Assembly (NCBI GenBank): GCA_024235655.1
Contig: JACKLY010000003.1
Location: 124,001 to 188,000 of the forward strand
Length of the DNA stretch: 64,000 nt
Origin: Zoogloeaceae bacterium
GTDB lineage: Bacteria; Pseudomonadota; Gammaproteobacteria; Burkholderiales; Rhodocyclaceae
Direction of reading: 5' to 3'
Shown: in pieces, positions 16,659-24,287 of the stretch
Layout: every line of letters begins with the position of its first letter
Numbering within the stretch: position 1 is the first letter of the stretch
Made by a program: the position numbers and the translations under genes
Notes under the pieces: generated by a model
What the model was told of the DNA's origin: nothing
The model's input: only the letters and a program-made list of their open reading frames with translations
The model's database searches: none

Positions 16659-17108
16659 TCAGTTGTCGCCGGTCACCTTGACGGTGATCTGGCCAATGAC
16701 ATCAGTGTGCAGCGAGATGTCGATCGGGGTTTCGCTCACGGTCTTGAGCGGGCCGTCCGGCATGCGGATGTTGGCCTTTTCAATGGTGAAGCCCTGTGCC
16801 TTGAGTGCATCGGCAATGTCGGCGTTGGTCACGGAACCGAACAGACGGCCATCGACACCGGCCTTGCGGCTGATTTCGACAACAACGCTGGCCAGTTTGT
16901 CGGCTTCAGCCTGGGCAGCCGCCAGCTTTTCAGCCGCCAGCTTTTCCAGTTCGGCACGGCGCGTTTCGAACTCGGCCTTCGCAGCCGGTGTGGCACGCTT
17001 GGCCATACCGCGCGGGATCAGGAAATTACGTGCGTAGCCATCCTTGACCTTGACGAGATCGCCCAGGCTGCCGAGGTTGATGACCTTTTCCATGAGAATG
17101 ATTTGCAT
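16659..17108 (-). CDS. rplI: 50S ribosomal protein L9
   Basis: L9 binds 23S rRNA and projects from the L1 side of the ribosome. The 149 residues start MQIILMEKVINLGSLGDLVK then VKDGYARNFLIPRGMAKRAT, the rRNA-binding N domain. The long Ala/Glu/Lys-rich connecting helix and C domain (VDGRLFGSVTNADIADAL) follow. GAGGACAAG precedes the ATG. It is the last gene of the S6 operon, 15 bases after rpsR. Confidence 0.97.
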   Translation of the reverse strand: MQIILMEKVINLGSLGDLVKVKDGYARNFLIPRGMAKRATPAAKAEFETRRAELEKLAAEKLAAAQAEADKLASVVVEISRKAGVDGRLFGSVTNADIADALKAQGFTIEKANIRMPDGPLKTVSETPIDISLHTDVIGQITVKVTGDN

Positions 17109-17123
17109 GGTCTTGTCCTCGTA

Positions 17124-17396
17124 TTACTGGTGGTTATCGGTGAAAGGCAGCAGTGCCATGAAGCGGGCGCGCTTGATCGCGACCGACAGCTGACGCTGAT
17201 AGTGTGCCTTGGTGCCGGTGAGGCGGGCGGGCATGATCTTGCCGTTTTCGACGATGAATTCCTTGAGCACTTCAACGTCCTTGTAGTCGACGAAGTCGAC
17301 CTTGTCGAGGGAGAAGCGGCAGAATTTACGACGCTTGAAGAGACCACCACCACGCTTCGGCTTTTTGTCGTCCTTCTTCTTGAAGAATCGGGCCAT
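17124..17396 (-). CDS. rpsR: 30S ribosomal protein S18
   Basis: S18 pairs with S6 on the 30S platform. The 90-residue protein has a Lys-rich start (MARFFKKKDDKKPKRGGG) then KFCRFSLDKVDFVDYKDVEV and LTGTKAHYQRQLSVAIKRAR, all diagnostic. GGAAGGAAAC lies just upstream of the ATG, directly after the priB stop. The N-terminal extension of about ten basic residues is common in betaproteobacteria. Confidence 0.97.
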   Translation of the reverse strand: MARFFKKKDDKKPKRGGGLFKRRKFCRFSLDKVDFVDYKDVEVLKEFIVENGKIMPARLTGTKAHYQRQLSVAIKRARFMALLPFTDNHQ

Positions 17397-17397
17397 T

Positions 17398-17700
17398 TCA
17401 GTTTCCTTCCAAAAATTCTATGTGTTCTATATGCAGTATCAGTTGCTTGCTGTTGCGGCTTTTGGCAGCGAGGAATCCGGTCACTTTGACTTGGGATCCC
17501 GGCTGGGCTGCCTGCAACCACTTCGATGCTTCACCCAGGCCAACCGCCGGGACTTCACATTCGACTCGCCTTGGGCTGCCGGCTTCGATCTGTTCCGACT
17601 CGTGCCGGATTCTGCACTCTGTCACCGGAACACCTGCCGGCGTATGACGCACAGCCAGGCGTTCGATCAAGCTGCCGACAAGTTCAACGCGATTCAGCAA
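17398..17700 (-). CDS. priB: Primosomal replication protein PriB
   Basis: PriB is an OB-fold single-strand DNA-binding protein of the replication-restart primosome, encoded between rpsF and rpsR in beta- and gammaproteobacteria. The 100 residues include LNRVELVGSLIERLAVRHTP, PVTECRIRHESEQIEAG and GFLAAKSRNSKQLILHIEHI. There is no ATG: the frame opens with TTG at 17700, with GGAGGT immediately adjacent (17701-17706), which is too close for normal spacing. The next codon, CTG at 17697, would have better spacing. The start is therefore TTG or possibly CTG, with low or coupled expression likely. The rpsF stop lies 24 bases upstream. Confidence 0.92.
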   Translation of the reverse strand: MLNRVELVGSLIERLAVRHTPAGVPVTECRIRHESEQIEAGSPRRVECEVPAVGLGEASKWLQAAQPGSQVKVTGFLAAKSRNSKQLILHIEHIEFLEGN

Positions 17701-17724
17701 ACCTCCGGATACTATCCAGGGCTA

Positions 17725-18117
17725 TCAGGCAGCCGACGCTTCAGCCGGAGCGGCTTCAGCAGCAGCTTCGCCCTTGCCTTCCATCAGCGACTTCGACTTT
17801 TCTTCCTTCATCATCGGCGACGGGGAAGTAACAGCAGCCTTCATCTTGATGGTCAGGTGGCGGAGGACAGCGTCGTTGAACTTGAAAGCATGCTCAAGCT
17901 CAGCGAGGGTCTCGCCATCACACTCGATGTTCATCAGAACATAGTGTGCCTTGTGGATTTTCTGCAGCGGGTAGGCCAACTGGCGACGACCCCAGTCTTC
18001 GAGGCGGTGAATGATGCCGTTGCGGGCGGTCACGAGCGACTTGTAGCGCTCGACCATCGCCGGCACCTGCTCGGACTGGTCCGGGTGGACGATGAAACAA
18101 ACTTCGTAATGACGCAT
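17725..18117 (-). CDS. rpsF: 30S ribosomal protein S6
   Basis: S6 of 130 residues, starting MRHYEVCFIVHPDQSEQVPA at the ATG at 18117 after GGAGTG. An in-frame upstream extension to 18219 is rejected because it lies in the promoter region and is not S6-like. The core includes DWGRRQLAYPLQKIHKAHYV and LIKHxxVLRHLTIK-type features (FNDAVLRHLTIKMKAAV). The C-terminal tail is Ala/Glu/Lys-rich, as in other proteobacteria. First gene of the rpsF-priB-rpsR-rplI operon. Confidence 0.97.
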   Translation of the reverse strand: MRHYEVCFIVHPDQSEQVPAMVERYKSLVTARNGIIHRLEDWGRRQLAYPLQKIHKAHYVLMNIECDGETLAELEHAFKFNDAVLRHLTIKMKAAVTSPSPMMKEEKSKSLMEGKGEAAAEAAPAEASAA

Positions 18118-18189
18118 GAACACTCCTTTTGGGAAAAGCCCTCCGTCATGCGAAACGGTGGGGCAAGGTGGAAAAAAGCTAAGCCAGCG

Positions 18190-18219
18190 ATTATAGCGGC
18201 GTTCAGTCTTGATTATCAA
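18190..18219 (-). promoter_or_regulatory. Sigma70-like promoter of the rpsF operon
   Basis: Minus-strand TTGATA (18214-18219) and a perfect TATAAT (18190-18195) with an 18-bp spacer, about 75 bases before the rpsF start. The -35 element overlaps the stop codon of the upstream transglutaminase-like gene. Confidence 0.75.
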
Positions 18220-18944
18220 GCACTTTTACGGATTTTCGCGACATTCCGGTTCATCCAGTGCCGCACCACATGCACATAGAGCCAGCGCTTGAAGCCGGAA
18301 AGATTGCTGCCGTGACGGGCATAGAAGGCATCGGGGCTATCGAACACGCCGAAGTCATGGTTGATGCCTTCCTTCTGGATGTAGGTATCCTCCCCCGCCC
18401 ATGTCACCGGCGGACAGGCCAGATCCGGCGTGGCGACACCGTAGCCGCAGAAGGACGTGGCACCGGCAAAACGCTGCTGCAGACGGCTGAGGTAGGCATT
18501 GTCGAGAATGAAGCCCTCCAGATTCACCCAGCGCCCGTTGAAATACACCTCCACCCAGCTATGGATGATACTGGCCGGTGCCAGCAGATAGGCCACTCCG
18601 GTAATGGCGCCCTTCTGCAAGGCCTTGTCGATGGTGAAACCATGAAAGCGACAGGGCACACCCACGGCCCGCAACAAGGCCATCAACAGCGTACCCTTTG
18701 TATTGCACTGGCCCAGGCCATCGGCCAGCACCTGTGAAGCCGGCAATTCATCCCCTGTGTTGTAGCCGAAGGTAATCTCGTTGCGGACAAAGTCATAAAC
18801 CGCACCGATCCGTTGATACTCATCCAGCTTCAGCCAGCCGCGCGCAGCTACCAGGGCTTGCAGGTCCGGATGCTGATAATCCAGCAAAGGGGTTGCTGCC
18901 AGCAATCTGCTCTGGCCGGTTCCGGTTTGTGTCGTGTTATTCAT
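18216..18944 (-). CDS. Cytoplasmic transglutaminase-like cysteine protein (TGc fold)
   Basis: A 242-residue protein without a signal peptide. The transglutaminase-like core is intact: Cys80 in GLGQCNTKGTLLMALLRAVG, His128 in IIHSWVEVYFNGRWVNLEG, and Glu143 (or Asp148) where the family usually has Asp. Members act as cysteine proteases, amidases or transglutaminases; the substrate is unknown. The C-terminal third (YIQKEGINHDFGVFDSPDAF, LSGFKRWLYVHVVRHWM) is not recognised. GGAGG lies nine bases before the ATG. It is divergent from a CadR/PbrR-like MerR regulator and preceded by a MerR-type promoter with a 19-bp spacer, so it is probably the regulator's target. Confidence 0.85.
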   Translation of the reverse strand: MNNTTQTGTGQSRLLAATPLLDYQHPDLQALVAARGWLKLDEYQRIGAVYDFVRNEITFGYNTGDELPASQVLADGLGQCNTKGTLLMALLRAVGVPCRFHGFTIDKALQKGAITGVAYLLAPASIIHSWVEVYFNGRWVNLEGFILDNAYLSRLQQRFAGATSFCGYGVATPDLACPPVTWAGEDTYIQKEGINHDFGVFDSPDAFYARHGSNLSGFKRWLYVHVVRHWMNRNVAKIRKSA

Positions 18945-18975
18945 GTCAGTAAGCCTCCGTGTTGATCACGGCATC

Positions 18976-19006
18976 ATTTGAAACCCTGAAGCAACTCCAG
19001 AGTCAA
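18976..19006 (-). promoter_or_regulatory. MerR-family-type promoter/operator facing the transglutaminase gene
   Basis: Reading leftward: TTGACT (19001-19006), a spacer of exactly 19 bp (18982-19000), then TCAAAT (18976-18981). An imperfect dyad AC.CTG.AG...CT.CAG.GT fills the spacer (18983-19003, centre 18993). Over-long 19-20 bp spacers with a dyad between -35 and -10 are the hallmark of MerR-activated promoters. The predicted start site is about 25 bases before the 18944 start codon. Confidence 0.72.
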
Positions 19007-19054
19007 GCAGCTACAATCCGCTTTCCGAGCAAGCCAGAAAGCATTGGAGCCCTC

Positions 19055-19492
19055 ATGAAAATCGGAGAACTATCGGCCGCTACCGGCTGCCCCATTGAAA
19101 CCATCCGCTACTACGAGAAAGAAGGCCTGCTGCCTGGCGCCGCCCGCAGCGAGGGAAATTACCGGATCTACAATACCAGCCACCGGGATCGCCTGACTTT
19201 CATTCGCCGCTGCCGCTCGCTGGACATGAGCCTGGATGAAATCCATCACCTCCTGCTGCTGCAGAAAACCTCTGGCGAGAACTGTGCCGGCATTGATCAC
19301 GTCATCGAACAGCACCTTAGCCATGTCAGCGAGCGGATTCGCGAACTGCAGGGCTTGAAAAGGCAGCTGGCCGAACTGCTGGCGCAATGCAGCGCACCGG
19401 GAAAAACCGACGACTGCGGTATTTTGAAGGGACTGACCGGGGGCAGCAATGAGGACAAACGCGGAGGACATGTGCCGCGAACGCATCGCTGA
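19055..19492 (+). CDS. MerR-family regulator, CadR/PbrR (Cd/Pb-responsive) type
   Basis: A 145-residue MerR protein starting MKIGELSAATGCPIETIRYY at the ATG at 19055 (GGAG upstream); the reading from 18959 is rejected. The winged-helix HTH (residues 1-70) is followed by a dimer helix. The metal-site cysteines typical of CadR are visible: Cys77 (GENCAGID), Cys112 (AQCSAPG) and Cys121 in DDCGILKGL, plus Cys12 and Cys53. The C-terminal tail is short, charged and has two His. CadR/PbrR proteins sense Cd(II), Pb(II) or Zn(II) and normally activate an efflux ATPase; no pump gene is present here and the divergent gene is transglutaminase-like. Confidence 0.9.
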   Translation: MKIGELSAATGCPIETIRYYEKEGLLPGAARSEGNYRIYNTSHRDRLTFIRRCRSLDMSLDEIHHLLLLQKTSGENCAGIDHVIEQHLSHVSERIRELQGLKRQLAELLAQCSAPGKTDDCGILKGLTGGSNEDKRGGHVPRTHR

Positions 19493-19542
19493 ATAGTGGC
19501 GTAATTTACAATATTTCGTTGAAAACCCAGTAATAGCGCGGG

Positions 19543-19558
19543 CTGTCATTTTTGACAG
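19543..19558. promoter_or_regulatory. LexA-box-like palindrome CTGT-N8-ACAG upstream of djlA
   Basis: CTGTCATTTTTGACAG matches the CTGT-N8-ACAG pattern of the enterobacterial-type SOS box and overlaps a TTGACA hexamer (19552-19557). No good -10 sits at 16-18 bp from it, and the distance to the djlA start is about 140 bases, so it may instead be a chance hairpin or a weak terminator for the merR gene. Confidence 0.3.
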
Positions 19559-19696
19559 TTGGCGTAATTTTCATAGTTGCGTGTTTTTTTGCCCTGACCG
19601 GCAGCGTTTCAAGCGGCTGCAGGCATCCGCAACCGGCACAGAAATGTTAGCCTGACGCCCGCTGCAAAAACCCGACAACCCGCTCCTGGAGTCATC

Positions 19697-20476
19697 TTGT
19701 TCAAGTTCATTGGTGTCATTGCCGGTTATTACTTCTATGGCTTTTTCGGCGCGCTCATCGGCCTGTTCATCGGCTCGATGATCGACCGCGCGCGTGCGCT
19801 GGGCACTGGCGGCATGAACCCGCTGCAAAATGCCCTGCGCCAGAGCGTTTTTATCGAAACCCTGTTCCTCTCCATGGGCAAGCTGGCCAAGGCCGATGGC
19901 CGGGTGTCGGAAGACGAAATTGCACACGTCGAACTGGTAATGCAGAAGCTGGGCATGACGGCCGAACATCGCACCCAGGGCATTGCCCTGTTCAAACGCG
20001 GTGCAGACCCGGCCTTTGATCTGGATGCCACCTACACCCGCTTTCTCTCGGTGTGCGGGCACACCAGAAACCTGAAGCAGATGCTGCTGGTCTTTCTGAT
20101 CATCATGGCGGCCGCCGATGGCGCGGTTCATCCGGCGGAAGAAGCCGTGCTTTCCGACATGGCCGCGCGCCTTGGCTATAGCCCGGCGATGTTCCAGCAA
20201 CTGATGGGCATGGTGCTGAATCAGTCGCACTTTGCCGGTGGTGGCGCGCCGGTCAATCGTGAAGCGGCGCTGGACGATGCCTACAAGGCACTGGGCGTGA
20301 CGAAGGAAAGCTCCGACGCTGAAATCAAACGTGCCTACCGCAAGCTGATCAGCCAGTACCACCCGGACAAGCTGATCGGCCAGGGCCTGCCGGAAGACAT
20401 GGTGGCGATGGCCACCGAGCAGGCCAAGGAAATCCAGCTGGCCTACGACCTGATCAAGAAGCACCGGAACATCTGA
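19697..20476 (+). CDS. djlA: DjlA-like membrane-anchored DnaJ co-chaperone
   Basis: A 259-residue type III J-protein. An N-terminal membrane segment (IGVIAGYYFYGFFGALIGLF) is followed by a TerB-like helical domain (residues about 50-150, KLAKADGRVSEDEIAHVELV) and a C-terminal J domain, with HPD at residues 222-224 (QYHPDKLIG). The start is TTG at 19697 after CTGGAG; no ATG gives the membrane segment. DjlA in E. coli works with DnaK and affects envelope stress signalling. It is convergent with the Pit transporter gene. Confidence 0.9.
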   Translation: MFKFIGVIAGYYFYGFFGALIGLFIGSMIDRARALGTGGMNPLQNALRQSVFIETLFLSMGKLAKADGRVSEDEIAHVELVMQKLGMTAEHRTQGIALFKRGADPAFDLDATYTRFLSVCGHTRNLKQMLLVFLIIMAAADGAVHPAEEAVLSDMAARLGYSPAMFQQLMGMVLNQSHFAGGGAPVNREAALDDAYKALGVTKESSDAEIKRAYRKLISQYHPDKLIGQGLPEDMVAMATEQAKEIQLAYDLIKKHRNI

Positions 20477-20477
20477 A

Positions 20478-20500
20478 CCCGGCGCCCTGGAGCCGCCGGG
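20478..20500. terminator. GC-rich hairpin between convergent djlA and pit genes
   Basis: CCCGGCG (20478-20484) pairs with CGCCGGG (20494-20500) around a 9-base loop, directly after the djlA stop. There is no T-tract, so it is only a possible transcript-end structure. Confidence 0.35.
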
Positions 20501-20507
20501 GCAGAAA

Positions 20508-21515
20508 TCAGAGGATCTTGGTGCCGATCCACCAGAAGACGGCAGCAATGAAGGCACTGCAGGGAATGGTCAGAATCCAGGCCCAGACAATCGTTCCGGC
20601 CAGCCCCCAGCGCACGGCGGAAATCCGCCTTGACGAGCCGACGCCGACGATCGCCCCGGTAATGGTGTGCGTGGTCGACACCGGAATGCCCAGCGCTGTT
20701 GCCAGGAACAGGGTGATCGCCCCACCCGTCTGGGCGCAGAATCCGCCCACCGGTTTCAGTTTGGTGATCTTCTGCCCCATCAGCTTGATGATGCGCCAGC
20801 CGCCAAAAGCCGTACCGACACCGATCGCGGCATAGCAGGAAATCACCACCCACATCGGCACCGGGTCATTGCTGCCAAGGACACCGGCAGCGATCAGCAG
20901 CATCCAGATAATGCCGATGGTTTTCTGCGCGTCATTGCCACCATGGCCCAGCGCATAGGCCGACGCCGAAACCAGCTGCAGGCGCCGGGACCAGCGATCG
21001 ACCTTGCGCGGCGTCATCCGCCGAAACGCCCAGGACATGGCGAGCATCATCAGGCCGCCGAGCAGCATGCCCAGCAAGGGGGAAATGAAAATGAAGGCAA
21101 CCGCTTTCAACACCCCCGAAGAAATCAGCGCGCCAGCACCGGCCTTGGCAATGGCAGCACCGATCAGGCCACCGATCAGCGCGTGCGATGACGACGACGG
21201 AATGCCGTAGAACCAGGTGATGACATTCCATGCAATGGCGCCGACCAGGGCGCCGAAAACCACGTAATGGTCGATGAAAGCCGGTTCGATGGTGCCCTTG
21301 CCAACGGTGGCAGCAACCTTGAGCTGAAAGACGAAAATGGCGGCCACGTTGAAGAAGGCCGCCATCATCACGGCGGTATGCGGCTTCAGCACACGGGTCG
21401 AAACCACCGTGGCAATGGCATTGGCCGCATCGTGAAAACCGTTCATGAAATCGAACGCCAGCGCCAGGGCGACAAGCAGGACGATCACGCCCATGCTGAT
21501 AGTGAGCTGATCCAT
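20508..21515 (-). CDS. Inorganic phosphate transporter, Pit family
   Basis: A membrane permease of 335 residues with about ten spans in two inverted repeats. Each repeat has the PHO4 family signature: FMNGFHDAANAIATVVSTRV near the N-terminus and ALGHGGNDAQKTIGIIWML in the second half. Such carriers take up phosphate, often as a metal-phosphate complex, driven by protons. It follows a DUF47 (PhoU-like) gene by 11 bases; this pairing is typical for low-affinity Pit systems. Confidence 0.93.
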   Translation of the reverse strand: MDQLTISMGVIVLLVALALAFDFMNGFHDAANAIATVVSTRVLKPHTAVMMAAFFNVAAIFVFQLKVAATVGKGTIEPAFIDHYVVFGALVGAIAWNVITWFYGIPSSSSHALIGGLIGAAIAKAGAGALISSGVLKAVAFIFISPLLGMLLGGLMMLAMSWAFRRMTPRKVDRWSRRLQLVSASAYALGHGGNDAQKTIGIIWMLLIAAGVLGSNDPVPMWVVISCYAAIGVGTAFGGWRIIKLMGQKITKLKPVGGFCAQTGGAITLFLATALGIPVSTTHTITGAIVGVGSSRRISAVRWGLAGTIVWAWILTIPCSAFIAAVFWWIGTKIL

Positions 21516-21526
21516 GACCGGGGCGA

Positions 21527-22165
21527 TCAGGAGTTTTCGAGCACAATGCCTTCGAGGATGTTGGCCACATCCTCGCAGCGATCGGTAATCGTTTCAAGCA
21601 GTTCGTAGATGGCTTTCAGCTTGATCAGCTGGCGCACATCCGGTTCGTCGCGGAACAGTTTTGACATGGCGTTGCGCATGACATAGTCAGCTTCGGACTC
21701 GAGCTTGTCGATCTCATTACAGAGCTGCAGGATGGTGGCTCCGTTATCCATCGAATGCAGCAGCTTGACTGCGCTGCGCACCCGCTCGCAGCACGCCAGA
21801 GTGATCTCGGCCAGCTTGATGGAAGCCGGCGTCGCCTGCTGGATGTCATAGAGCGCCACCGTCTGCGCGACATCCTGTGTCAGGTCGAGGATGTCATCCA
21901 TACGCGTGATCAACTGATGGATTTCGTCTCGATCAAGCGGGGTAATGAAGGTCTTGTGCAGTTGCGTGATGGTTTCATGCGTGATCGAATCGGCATCAGT
22001 CTCCGCCTTGTCGATCGCGGCTGCATGAATGGCAACGCTTTCCTTGCCGTCAGCCAGTGCAGCCATCAGGTCAACCAGATGCTGCCCGCCTTGCACAATC
22101 AGGTCAGCATGGGCATTGAACATCTCAAAGAACTTGCCCTCCTGGGGCATGAAGCGTCCGAACAT
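21527..22165 (-). CDS. DUF47 family PhoU-like protein, partner of the Pit transporter
   Basis: A helical cytoplasmic protein of 212 residues starting MFGRFMPQEGKFFEMFNAHA, the usual DUF47 beginning. The ATG at 22165 is preferred to 22198 on family similarity; neither start has a strong ribosome-binding site. Features are the repeated E/DxxxD-type metal-binding helices AIDKAETDADSITHETITQL and EIDKLESEADYVMRNAM, similar to PhoU. The protein probably regulates the downstream Pit permease. Confidence 0.9.
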   Translation of the reverse strand: MFGRFMPQEGKFFEMFNAHADLIVQGGQHLVDLMAALADGKESVAIHAAAIDKAETDADSITHETITQLHKTFITPLDRDEIHQLITRMDDILDLTQDVAQTVALYDIQQATPASIKLAEITLACCERVRSAVKLLHSMDNGATILQLCNEIDKLESEADYVMRNAMSKLFRDEPDVRQLIKLKAIYELLETITDRCEDVANILEGIVLENS

Positions 22166-22239
22166 GGTGTTTGCCCGCCGAATAATAATGGCGTGCATTC
22201 TGTCACGATATCCTGATGCCTAGCTGACCGTAAGCTTAC

Positions 22240-23181
22240 TTAAAGCTGATACTCCTCTCCCCCGCCCACCAAGACCATGTCCACAGCCTTGTGCGTCAGA
22301 TGCGGCGCAAACAGCTCGATGAAATCGTATTCATAACGCCGCAGGTAGCTGCCGCGACGCAGGCCAAGGCGTGTGGTATTGGAGCCGAACAGATGCTCGG
22401 CATCCAGCGCCACCAGCCCGGCATCGCGCTGCGGGTCATAAGCCATGCGGGCAATGATGCCCAGTCCGAGGCCGAGGTTCACGTAGGTCTTGATCACATC
22501 GGCGTCAATGGCTGACAGCACCACGTTCGGATTGAGCCCGGCGCGCTCGAAGGCGCGGTTGATGCGCGAACGGCCGGAAAAGGCGGCGTCGTAGGTTACC
22601 AGTGGCCATTTGGCCAGTGCAGCCAGTGACAGTGATTTTTCTTCGGTAATCGGATGCCCAGCTGGCGCAATCACCGCATGCACCCACTGATGACACGGGA
22701 GGGTGATCAAGGCCGGGTACTGATCGAGCGATTCGGTGGCAATCGCAATATCTGCTTCACCCGACAGTGCCCACTCGGCAATCTGGGTGGGGTTGCCCTG
22801 ATGCAGGGTCAAGCGAACACGGGGCCAGCGTTCAAGAAAGCGGCTGACGACCTCGGGCAATGCATAGCGTGCCTGGGTATGGGTCGTGGCAATGTTCAGG
22901 CTGCCGGCATCCTCTCCCGCATACTCATCGCCCACCCGCTTGAGGTTCTCGGCCTCGCGAAGGATGCGACCGGAAATTTCCAGCACTGCCTTGCCCGGCT
23001 CGGTAATCCCGGTCAGCCGCTTGCCGCTGCGCTCAAAGACGGTGATACCCAGCTCGTCTTCAAGCAAACGCACCTGTTTCGATATGCCGGGCTGCGAGGT
23101 ATGCAGGGCTTCGGCTGCTTCGGAGACATTGAGCCCCTGGCGGGCAATTTCGACCAGATAGCGCAGTTGCTGGAGTTTCAT
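22240..23181 (-). CDS. cysB: LysR-type sulfur regulator CysB
   Basis: A 313-residue LysR regulator. The HTH begins MKLQQLRYLVEIARQGLNVS then EAAEALHTSQPGISKQVRLL, the CysB/Cbl variant. The effector domain includes IATTHTQARYALPEVVSRFL, a CysB-type inducer-site segment (THTQARY). CysB activates sulfate assimilation genes in response to N-acetylserine and sulfur starvation. Its ATG overlaps the stop of the upstream PLP-enzyme gene by 4 bp (ATGA), so the two are co-translated, and the sulfur-assimilation genes lie divergently just upstream. Confidence 0.93.
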   Translation of the reverse strand: MKLQQLRYLVEIARQGLNVSEAAEALHTSQPGISKQVRLLEDELGITVFERSGKRLTGITEPGKAVLEISGRILREAENLKRVGDEYAGEDAGSLNIATTHTQARYALPEVVSRFLERWPRVRLTLHQGNPTQIAEWALSGEADIAIATESLDQYPALITLPCHQWVHAVIAPAGHPITEEKSLSLAALAKWPLVTYDAAFSGRSRINRAFERAGLNPNVVLSAIDADVIKTYVNLGLGLGIIARMAYDPQRDAGLVALDAEHLFGSNTTRLGLRRGSYLRRYEYDFIELFAPHLTHKAVDMVLVGGGEEYQL

Positions 23182-24275
23182 GTTGGCAGCTGATCGCTTG
23201 AAAACGAAACCAGGGCGGGCAAGGTTGAACCATCATCCATGGCCGCAGCCAGTAATTCACGCGCTTGCTCGATGCCGAAGCCATTGGCAGCCAGCCATTC
23301 ATGGTTGTAGTAGCTGTGCCGATAGCGTGCACCGCCATCGCACAGAATGCTGACAATAGAACCTGATTCGCCCTGTGCCTTCATCTGCTCGGCGGCCCAC
23401 AAGGCCCCCATCAGATTGGTGCCGGATGAACCACCCACCGCATAACCCAGCCGCCGCGTCAATTCGTGCATGGCAGCCAATGACCAGAGATCGGGCACCT
23501 GCACCATGGTATCGATGACATGCGGCATAAAAGAGGCTTCGACCCGTGGCCGGCCAATACCTTCGATACGCGAGCCGGCGGCAGTCGCTTCCCGGCTGTC
23601 AGTGCAAAACCCCTGATAGAAAGCGGAGCCTTCTGGGTCCGGGCAGAGCAGGCGGGTCGGACAACAGCGGTAGCGCACATAGCGCCCGATCGTAGCCGAG
23701 GTGCCACCGGTGCCGGCGGCGGCAACAATCCACGCCGGTAACGGATGCGGTTCAAGACGCATCTGCTGAAAGATGGACTCGGCAATATTGTTGTTGGCAC
23801 GCCAGTCCGTCGCCCGCTCGGCATAGGTGAACTGGTCCATGAAGTGCCCTCCGGTTTCGCTTGCCAGCCGCAGCGACTCATCGTGAATCGCCGTCGGATC
23901 ATCAACCAGATGGCAGCGCCCGCCGTAGAACTCGATGGCAGCAATCTTGTCGGGCGAGGTTCCCTTCGGCATCACGGCAATGAAGGGCAGCCCGAGAAGG
24001 CGGGCGAAATAGGCCTCGGAAACCGCCGTTGATCCACTGGATGCCTCGATCACCGGAGCTTCAGGACGCAGCCAGCCGTTGGCCAGGGCATAAAGGAATA
24101 GCGAGCGCGCCAATCGATGCTTGAGCGAACCGGTTGGATGACTGGATTCATCCTTGAAGTAGAAATCAATGCCGGGATAGCCTGCCAGTTTCAACGGCAC
24201 CAGATGCGTATCGGCGGAGCGGTTGAAATCAGCCTCGATGCAGGCGATGGCTTGGTTGCTCCACTGACGAGTCAT
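23178..24275 (-). CDS. PLP-dependent cysteine synthase-family enzyme (possible cysteine desulfhydrase)
   Basis: A fold-type II PLP enzyme of 365 residues. The PLP Lys lies in SHPTGSLKHRLARSLFLYA near residue 50, the substrate loop is IEASSGSTAVSEAYFA, and the phosphate-binding Gly loop is VGGSSGTNLMGAL near residue 285. It is longer than CysK or CysM, and GSLKHR replaces the usual K-DR motif of O-acetylserine sulfhydrylases. Related long members include the cysteine desulfhydrase Cds1; the actual reaction (cysteine synthesis or degradation) cannot be fixed from sequence. AAGGGGG precedes the ATG. It is first in an operon with cysB. Confidence 0.8.
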   Translation of the reverse strand: MTRQWSNQAIACIEADFNRSADTHLVPLKLAGYPGIDFYFKDESSHPTGSLKHRLARSLFLYALANGWLRPEAPVIEASSGSTAVSEAYFARLLGLPFIAVMPKGTSPDKIAAIEFYGGRCHLVDDPTAIHDESLRLASETGGHFMDQFTYAERATDWRANNNIAESIFQQMRLEPHPLPAWIVAAAGTGGTSATIGRYVRYRCCPTRLLCPDPEGSAFYQGFCTDSREATAAGSRIEGIGRPRVEASFMPHVIDTMVQVPDLWSLAAMHELTRRLGYAVGGSSGTNLMGALWAAEQMKAQGESGSIVSILCDGGARYRHSYYNHEWLAANGFGIEQARELLAAAMDDGSTLPALVSFSSDQLPT

Positions 24276-24287
24276 TTTGCCCCCTTA

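Noticed and set aside
18208..18220. CTTGATTATCAAG as a possible FNR box near the rpsF promoter
   Set aside because: FNR needs TTGAT-N4-ATCAA; here the arms overlap without the 4-base spacer, and the site coincides with the rpsF -35 and a stop codon.
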